A DNA stretch of 64,000 nucleotides from positions 9,734,192 through 9,798,191 of the forward strand of contig OY848917.1 of assembly GCA_963693285.1 (NCBI GenBank), read 5' to 3'. A model generated the notes under the pieces. That model did not search any database. It was given only the letters and a program-made list of their open reading frames with translations, and was not told the origin of the DNA. This document shows positions 57,618 through 64,000 of the stretch, piece after piece (the stretch's first letter is position 1; each line of letters begins with the position of its first letter). The stretch comes from Xestospongia muta. Lineage: Eukaryota; Porifera; Demospongiae; Haplosclerida; Petrosiidae. A program made the position numbers and the translations under genes.

Positions 57618-58658
57618 ATGTGCCCTCTCTGGTCATTTATAATTTTTGCTCTCTTAATAGTCTGTACTGTTGAAAGATCCACTTATTGTGTCACTGACTG
57701 TGATAGTAATGGTCAGAGACAATTTACTAAAAATGAAGAGTTGTGCTGTTCTCATTCCAACAAAGGAGACATAATTCCTATTACTAAAGATGATGGTCGT
57801 ACTGGCTATGTTGTATGTCCAGATACTATACCCAAATGGTGTCATAAAACTCATAACATCAGCTCATGTTATAATATACTACAGTCAAACCCTACTGCTT
57901 ACTCAGGATATTACAATATAAACTTTCCTAATGGTAGTCAGGTTGAAGTTTACTGTGATATGAATGGTAATCACTGTGATGGAGAGGGAGGTTGGACAAG
58001 AGTAGCATTTGTTAACATGAGTGAACCTGGATCATCTTGTCCACCTGGACTAGTACGATATGACAACATTATTGATACCAGCTTATGTTGGATTAATAAT
58101 GGAACATTTATTGGTTGTAACTCTGCTTTTTTTTCTACTTACGGTCTCAACTATACCAAAGTGTGTGGTCAAGTGAGAGGATACCAATATGGATATCCTT
58201 GGGCCTTTTATTGTTATATCAACAATGATAACTGTTTTAACCTTCAAATTAAGACATTTGGAGTAACTCTTACCTACGGTAACAATCCTCGTAAACATAT
58301 TTGGACTTACGCTGTAGGTCTAAGTGAACAAGAAACACACAGAGATAATTGTCCCTGTAATACAGACAGTCAATACATGAACTATACTATACCATTTGTT
58401 GGTAATGATTATTACTGTGAATCAGGAAACAATTATCGTGATGGTTGGGTCTTCCATCCCAATGATCCACTCTGGGATGGACAAGACTGTCCTGGACGTG
58501 AGGCTTCTTGTTGTACTTCTTCTAAGATGCCATGGTTTGTCAAAACACTAAATGAGACAGTTAGTGATGATATTGAGTTGAATACATGCGGTTACATTAA
58601 TAATCAGTTCTATATGCGAGGTACTCCAATTGACCTTGTTGAACTTTATATCAAATAA
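57618..58658 (+). CDS. Secreted fibrinogen-like (FReD-related) protein
   Basis: An intact 346-residue single exon. Residues 1-20 are a signal peptide (PLWSFIIFALLIVCTVE). From about 85 the sequence matches the N-terminal half of a fibrinogen-related domain: SCYNILQSNPTAYSGYYNI, VEVYCDMNGNHCDGEGGWTR, then NMSEPGSSCPPGLVRYD and KVCGQVRGYQYGYP. This type lacks the classical C-terminal fibrinogen pocket and is common in sponges and corals. The C-terminal half has about a dozen cysteines (NCPCNTDSQ, DGQDCPGREASCC), suggesting a disulfide-bonded extracellular module. Several N-glycosylation sites are present. A carbohydrate-binding or adhesion role is a family-based inference. Confidence 0.85.
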   Translation: MCPLWSFIIFALLIVCTVERSTYCVTDCDSNGQRQFTKNEELCCSHSNKGDIIPITKDDGRTGYVVCPDTIPKWCHKTHNISSCYNILQSNPTAYSGYYNINFPNGSQVEVYCDMNGNHCDGEGGWTRVAFVNMSEPGSSCPPGLVRYDNIIDTSLCWINNGTFIGCNSAFFSTYGLNYTKVCGQVRGYQYGYPWAFYCYINNDNCFNLQIKTFGVTLTYGNNPRKHIWTYAVGLSEQETHRDNCPCNTDSQYMNYTIPFVGNDYYCESGNNYRDGWVFHPNDPLWDGQDCPGREASCCTSSKMPWFVKTLNETVSDDIELNTCGYINNQFYMRGTPIDLVELYIK

Positions 58659-59100
58659 CTCATTCTTACTACACACACATATATCAGTATCTTAGACTGT
58701 AATACATTGTGTTTTATATGTATGTATATGTAATGTAAGTACATATTATATATACATTGCATATATGTTATATGTACATTTTATATAGTTTGAATAATTG
58801 ATTTGAATTTTGTTATATTGTTATGGTTATAACTAATATACATTATGTAGTTGTATGTTCAATATATCATATAATATTAAGAGTGAACAAGAAAGATTAA
58901 ATCTCTATTAGATATTGATATAACTAATAGTTTTGTTAATACCAATACTGATACGTAGTCAATTATAAGGATGTTAAGTAAGGTGATTATATTTAACGCA
59001 AAAAAATATTATAATATAGGATGGCTCCAGTGCTAATAAGGCAAACATACAAACAAAATGACAATAGTAGATTCATACTTACAACAATCCCAACCTACGC
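58659..59100. other. AT-rich intergenic sequence
   Basis: Repeated TATATG/ACATAT stretches at about 58675-58790; no gene. Confidence 0.5.
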
Positions 59101-59721
59101 TAGCCTCGTACCCAGGCGTTCCAGTAAAGAGTAGAACGTCTGGTGACTACTGCTTGCGCATGCGCGTAATTATTGAAACATGTTGACATCATAATTACTA
59201 CTTTTTCAATTAAATGACGAATCGATGGGGTGGGTTTATAATGATGACGTTTCATTCACTACACAAGTTTAAGCATGGCTAATTGAGTTTGTCGGTTATG
59301 CAGTGATTTAGTGGAAGCCAAAAGAGCAACAAATTTGTTCAGTGCTGTTGGGATCCAAAACAACTGGGTTTCTCGAATAACTTCTTTGCTTGATGTTATC
59401 GTTTCGAAAGATCGTGGTCTCTCTTTATATATTTGTATTAAGTGCAAACTTCGAATTGTGTCTCTAGATAAATATCTTGAAGACTTAGAGGCATTCAGAC
59501 AGCTGGTTCCTAGCTTCTTTAAAGCATACAGTAGATCAGCAGAAAAGTTTCTATCAGTACTACAAGTAGTCATCACAATTAATCTAACATAGAGGTTAAA
59601 GGAATTTTGACGTCATAGTTGACGGAGGATTCCTAGAGTATACTATTTTCCAAGAAATCTGTGGAAATTAAACGCATGCGCAAACAGTAGTTACCAGGCG
59701 TTTAACCTGGGTACGAGGCTA
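59101..59721 (+). mobile_element. Non-autonomous TIR DNA transposon, MULE-like
   Basis: A 621-bp element with terminal inverted repeats starting TAGCCTCGTACCCAGG. Further inside, the repeat is imperfect but includes CTGGT and TTGCGCATGCG on the left, mirrored by CGCATGCGCAA and ACCAG on the right. It is flanked by a perfect 9-bp target duplication AACCTACGC (59092-59100 and 59722-59730). A 9-bp duplication fits Mutator-like elements; Merlin-type is an alternative. It contains a short zinc-finger-like frame and no transposase. Confidence 0.85.
59275..59592 (+). pseudogene. ZAD-like zinc-finger fragment inside the TIR element
   Basis: The ATG at 59275 is followed at codon 4 by TGA, then VCRLCSDLVEAKRATNLFS, a middle containing ITSLLDVIVSKDRGLSLYIC, and CIKCKLRIVSLDKYLEDLE. 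The two CxxC pairs (CRLC and CIKC) spaced about 45 residues resemble the zinc-finger-associated (ZAD) dimerisation module. It ends at 59592. Probably the N-terminal exon of a transposase or a captured host domain. Confidence 0.6.
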
Positions 59722-59910
59722 AACCTACGCCAGATGCTAAAGGTGGATAGCTTTTAGGTGGTCAGTGTGCCTGCTCAGAAGTCAAGCTGTCAAACGTTTT
59801 TGAATTGCTACAGTTATGAGAAGTTATGAACAAGATCCTATAGGGACCAAGTAATGAGTCATCACAAAGTTACAAAACATACATACCCCTGGGATAATTC
59901 ACAATAATAT
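59722..59910. other. Intergenic
   Basis: Short unique stretch between two mobile elements; no gene. Confidence 0.6.
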
Positions 59911-60091
59911 TGTTATGTCCTTTACGTGATAACAAAGATTATATTTTTTTTAAGATACTCAGATGATAACAATACTCAACAATACTACAAAAAATCAGAA
60001 AAGTCAAGACTATTTATACAGTACTGTAATTAGATTCATATTTACAAAATAATCAATAAGGTGATAATAGTCCAATTAGTTGAACATAACA
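59911..60091 (-). repeat. 3' LTR of element 4
   Basis: 181 bp with 8-bp inverted ends TGTTATGT / ACATAACA. The partner LTR lies beyond the window. Confidence 0.75.
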
Positions 60092-60103
60092 TCTCTTCCA
60101 CCT

Positions 60104-61225
60104 TTAATTGTGATACATAACAGAATCTCCTGGTTTGTAATAAATTAACCGTTGTAGAGGTCTTGAAATCCTTGTGGGTCTACGCACGATATTTGTAGGT
60201 GGTTCAGTATGTTCTGGCTCTCCAGGAATTAATTCAATCTCAGTGGAGTCACTGCTAACGGGTGCTGGGTAACTTTCCTTATTTCGAGGACGTAATTGTT
60301 CTGCATGTCTCCTCCAAACCATTTCTCGTACTTTTACACGATAAGAGACAGGGCCAGTTTTCTTCACTATAATGCCTGGTACCCACTTGGTAGTCCCTCG
60401 ATAGTCTCTCACCCAAACGTCTTCTTGTTCCTGAAAACTCTTTTCCATAGCCTTTTGGTCGAAATATTTCTTTTGCTTCACTTGTCTTTCAATGATCTTC
60501 TTATTTAAATTTGGAACCAGTAAGTCTAATCTACTCCTTGGTATCCTCTTCATCAATAACATGGCTGGTGCTTCCTTGACTGTTGATTGTGGTGTTTTCC
60601 GGTAATTTAATAAAAAGTTTGTTAGCTTTTGGTTAATATCACCTCCTCCTCTTGACATCTTCTTCATTGCCATTTTGAACGTCTGCACGAATCTTTCTGC
60701 TAGTCCATTTGATCTGGGATGGTAGGGTGCTACCTTGCTATATCTGATACCATTTTGACTAGTGAAGTCTTCAAAATCCTTTGAGACAAACTGTGGTCCA
60801 TTGTCTGTGACAATAATCTCTGGCAGACCAAAACGAGCAAATATTAATCTCAGCTCTTGTATGGTATGTTTAGCTGTTGTGGTTGACATGGGTATGATTT
60901 CAGGCCATTTAGAAAACGCGTCAACCACAATTAACCACATCTGACCTAAGAAAGGTCCAGCAAAGTCTAAGTGTACTCTTTGGCATGGTTTGTTGGGTTG
61001 TTCTAGTGGGTGAAGAGGGGTTCTTTGGTCCTCCTTGTGGTTCTGTTGGCAGTCCTCACATTCATGAGCCACATCCTCTAAGTCTTTGTTTATGCTAGGC
61101 CACCAAACATAAGACCTGGCCAGTGCTTTCATCCTTACTATTCCTGGATGTGTTTCATGCAGCAAGTTCAACACTTTCTCTTGCAAATCTGGTGGTATAC
61201 TACTTGCATTCCTTTCAGTAAACAA
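60104..61225 (-). pseudogene. Integrase of element 4
   Basis: The open frame has the zinc-binding module (HETHPGIVRMKALARSYVW, then HECEDCQQN) and a catalytic core with IVVDAFSKWPEI, TDNGPQFVSKDFEDF and YHPRSNGLAERFVQTF, so the Asp-Asp-Glu triad is present. The C-terminal tail has no chromodomain that I recognise. It overlaps the RNase H frame at a one-base shift near 61210, so the pol frame is broken. Confidence 0.9.
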
Positions 61226-61983
61226 TTTTCTTCGATGGTTAATTCTTCTCTGTGTTGGTAATATGGTCGTTGTTCAGCACTTATTTCTTCTGGCCACCCT
61301 GTTTTTACACAGCTGAGTTTTGCTAGCAATGGGTTCTTGCGGATGCTTTCTGCAATTTGTTTTGTTGAGACTTGTATCTCCTCAAATTGTTGCTGTTGTA
61401 CTGATGCGACAATATCTGTTGCTTTCTGTGTTATATCCTCTAACGGAAACCTCGACAATGTATCAGCATTTCCATATTTGGTGGTTGAACGAAATTGTAT
61501 GTGGTATCTATAATCCATTAAAAAGAGTGCCCATCTCTGGATTCTTCCAGATGCTAATACTGGTATAGCTTTGTCTGGATTGAATAGTATGGTCAAAGGT
61601 TTGTGGTCTGTGACCAATGTAAACTTGTTTAGATAGAGATAGGTGTGAAACTTACTAATTCCCCACACTATGCTTAAAGCTTCTCTCTCTATTTGAGAAT
61701 AATTTCTTTCAGCTTTGGATAATGACCTTGAAGCATATACTATAGGTCTTTCAGTGCCATCTTTCATAACATGTGATAACACTGCTCCAATTCCTACTGA
61801 TGAAGCATCACAATCCAACTTCAATGGTAGCTTTGGGTCATAGTGTACCAGTACCTTGGCTGATGCTAGTTGTTGCTTGAGCTGTTCAAATACTTTCTCC
61901 TCTCTCTTTGTCCACTTCCACTTTACTTCTTTCTTTCTTAATTTGTTAAGCAACTGTTGACAAATTAGGTATAAATTTTCCAT
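61168..61983 (-). pseudogene. RNase H and connection of element 4
   Basis: KLDCDASSVGIGAVLSHVM, RPIVYASRSLSKAERNYSQIE and FTLVTDHKPLTILF hold the catalytic acidic residues; NADTLSRFPLED closes the domain. A small deletion or shift near 61965 separates it from the reverse transcriptase end (62156 side). Confidence 0.88.
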
Positions 61984-62173
61984 AATAATTTACCATTCCC
62001 ATAAATGATTGTAGTTGCTCTATATTCTTCAGAGGTTTGGCTGCTAAAATTGCTTCTACTTCCTTTTCGACTGGGTGAATTCCCTCTTTGTCGATGAGAT
62101 GGCCTAAATACTGTACTGAATCTTGAAAAAATTGACATTTGCTTCGACGAGCTCAAAGACCATACTTTTCTAG

Positions 62174-62749
62174 TCAGCTCAAAACTTCTTCCACATTTGC
62201 TAAGTGTTGTTCCTCTGTTTCTCCTGTGATGAGTATATCATCCAGGTACCACACTACTTGATGTAGTCCTTGCAAAATTTTGTCCATTATCCCTTGGAAG
62301 ATTGCGGGACTGGATGCTACTCCATATGGCAATCGTGTCCATTGGTACAATCCCTTATGGGTATTTATGGTGGTTAAACGTTTAGACTCATCATCCAACA
62401 TGATTTGGTTATAAGCTTGAGCTAAATCGATTTTGGTAAATTTGTTTCCTCCATTCATTGCTTGAAAACATTCTTCTACCCTAGGTAATGGGTATTGCTG
62501 TACTTCTAGACATGGGTTGAGGGTAACCTTGTAGTCACCGCACACTCTCACAGTGCCATCAGGTTTTATTACTGGTACTATTGGCGTACCCCACTTGCTG
62601 AAATCTACTTTTTCTAAATTTCCTTCTTCCACCATGGCATCCAGTGCCTTCTCTAGTTTTGGTTTTACCACAAATGGTACTGCTCGTGGTTTGTAGAACT
62701 TCTCTTGTGTGTTTGGCTTAATTCTTAAATGAGCTGTGATACTTTTCAA
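62174..62749 (-). pseudogene. Reverse transcriptase of element 4
   Basis: KFYKPRAVPFVVKPKLEKAL, VCGDYKVTLNPC, FTKIDLAQAYNQIMLDD and VVWYLDDILITG, with an intact catalytic Asp pair. It ends at TGA after EEVLS, and a second TGA follows nine codons later; both are where Arg would be expected. Upstream it is cut from protease by the 43-bp duplication. Confidence 0.9.
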
Positions 62750-62828
62750 CTTACCTAGTCCTGCTCTAAAAACTGTGTTGGTGTATTTTCAACTTACCTA
62801 GTCCTGCTCTAAAAACTGTGTTGGTGTA
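62743..62828 (-). repeat. 43-bp tandem duplication in pol of element 4
   Basis: Two exact copies (62743-62785 and 62786-62828). Its length is not a multiple of three, so it shifts the frame between protease and reverse transcriptase. Confidence 0.97.
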
Positions 62829-64000
62829 TTTCTGAAGGACTTTGTCTAGCTTTGTTGACACTTCTTCTTCAACTGAGTGTACTACTTGGTTTGTTAACCT
62901 GCTCGTCCAATTTTCTCCAAAAAATGCTTGTATCCAGTCTCTGCCAAACAACAATGGGCATTTCTCTTTCACTACATACAGTGTAAGTAATTTGGTGGTT
63001 TTACCAATTTGGGCCTTCACAGTTGTTTTTCCAGCAAGCTTCATCAACTGCCCAGTTGCTGATCTCAATTTTCTTGTTGATAGTTCTAATTTCACACTGC
63101 AAATACTTCTTGGTACAATCGTGACTGCAGCTCCAGTGTCAATTTCCATTGGCACTTCCGTTTTATTTATTTTGACGTTGATAATTGCTTTTTGTTGTGA
63201 ACTCTTTTCTTGCAGTCCATTTAACACACTCTCGCCGTCACTGTCTTCAGAGTCTTCTCGTATCTGCTTTATTTTTGATCTTGGCTGTTCTCGTTTCATC
63301 TTATTTCTACATGCGTTGGCAATGTGCCCTTCTTTTCCACAGTGAAAACATTTGACTGTCTTAAATTTGCATTCTGCTGGGTGATGTCCACCTTTTTTAC
63401 AACGGTAGCATCGTTCTACTGGTTTGGCTTGTTCTGTTCTTGGAGCTCTGCTTATTTTCTTTCCTCCAATTCGGTGCACTTCTCCCTTGTTATTGTGCTT
63501 CGTTGAAGTATCCTTTTCTGCTGCTTCCATAGCAGTTGCGATTTCACAGGCCTTAGCTAACGTCAGATCTTTTTCTTGGAGCAATTTCATCTTGAGTCCT
63601 TTGTTTGCTAGCCCGCATACAAACTTGTCTCTGAGAGCTTCTTCAAAAAATGCGCCATAGTTGCAAAATTTGGCTAAACGGCGTAGTGCTGCCATGTAAG
63701 TAATAACCGGCTCCCCTGCTTTCTGCTGTCTTTGATGCAGTCGATACCTCTCTGCTATTATGGTTGGTTTAGGTTCTAAATGTTCCGTCAATTTCGTTAC
63801 TATTTCTTCAAAAGATTTCGTGTTCGGCTTGTCAGGTGTGTACAAATCTTTCAGTAGATTGTATGTTTGACTACCTATAGTACTGAGCAGAATAGCCACT
63901 TTCTTTCTCTCTTCTGTGACGCCATTAGCTAGTAAATATTCCTCCATCCTTTCAGCATAGGATGACCATTGTGTCGTCCCTTGATCGAAAGGTCCTAGAG
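62766..64000 (-). pseudogene. gag and protease of element 4, 5' end outside window
   Basis: An open frame from the window edge to 62766. It has a capsid-like part (including GAFFEEALRDKFVCGL and RYRLHQRQQKAGEPV), two zinc knuckles (CYRCKKGGHHPAEC and CFHCGKEGHIANAC) near 63400-63300, and a protease with MEIDTGAAVTIVP near 63145. It ends prematurely at the 43-bp duplication. Confidence 0.9.

Larger units (their letters stand above)
59911..64000 (-). mobile_element. Ty3/gypsy LTR retrotransposon 4, partial in window
   Basis: The 3' LTR and about 3.9 kb of internal sequence, running off the window end inside gag, on the minus strand. It is the best preserved of the retroelements: gag-protease, reverse transcriptase, RNase H and integrase are long open frames. 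They are interrupted by one 43-bp duplication, two TGA stops and two small shifts. The purine tract AAAGGTGGAAGAGA precedes the LTR. Confidence 0.92.

Overview
The window is eukaryotic: AT-rich, with split genes using GT/AG sites and introns mostly 44-90 nt, long CT microsatellites, and several broken LTR retrotransposons. The gene content points to a demosponge, most likely Amphimedon queenslandica or a relative (inference from family recognition only). Supporting genes are a short-chain collagen-like protein, a death-domain/LRR gene, a fibrinogen-like secreted protein, and very large secreted-to-membrane proteins with chlamydial-PMP-like beta-helix repeats.

1-11 kb: a frameshifted collagen-like pseudogene (minus), scattered candidate exons of unidentified genes, a dead DUF7869-like gene (minus), a 102-bp tandem duplication, and two CT microsatellites next to a duplicated exon. 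11.1-15.8 kb: an eight-exon plus-strand gene whose splice phases all fit. It encodes a helical N-terminal domain, a death domain, coiled coil and leucine-rich repeats, and looks like an innate-immune or cell-death adaptor.

16.6-41 kb: a minus-strand cluster built by repeated duplication of a two-gene unit, a POT/SLC15-like proton-coupled transporter plus a PMP-repeat multi-pass membrane protein. Only the last membrane protein (36789-40529) is intact. An older copy is split by two adjacent Ty3/gypsy elements (18.4-22.2 kb, which carries an internal inversion, and 22.3-26.7 kb). One transporter copy is split by a Ty1/copia element (30.5-34.9 kb).

41-47.4 kb: a degenerate Mutator-like (MULE-type) transposase gene on plus, interrupted by a third Ty3/gypsy element (minus). 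It is followed by a duplicated promoter and signal-peptide segment of the 36.8-40.5 kb gene. 47.4-58.7 kb: a long AT-rich spacer with a direct duplication, then an intact second PMP-repeat membrane protein (50843-54535), an LTR remnant, a small two-exon reading frame, and an intact fibrinogen-like secreted protein (57618-58658). 59.1-64 kb: a 621-bp TIR DNA transposon with a 9-bp target duplication, and a fourth Ty3/gypsy element (minus) running off the window end.

The intact genes suggest a cell-surface and immune-recognition neighbourhood: two large ectodomain receptor-like proteins, a fibrinogen-like secreted protein, and one intracellular death-domain/LRR protein. All the retroelements are broken. 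Many stops are TGA where the families have arginine, as expected from CpG decay.
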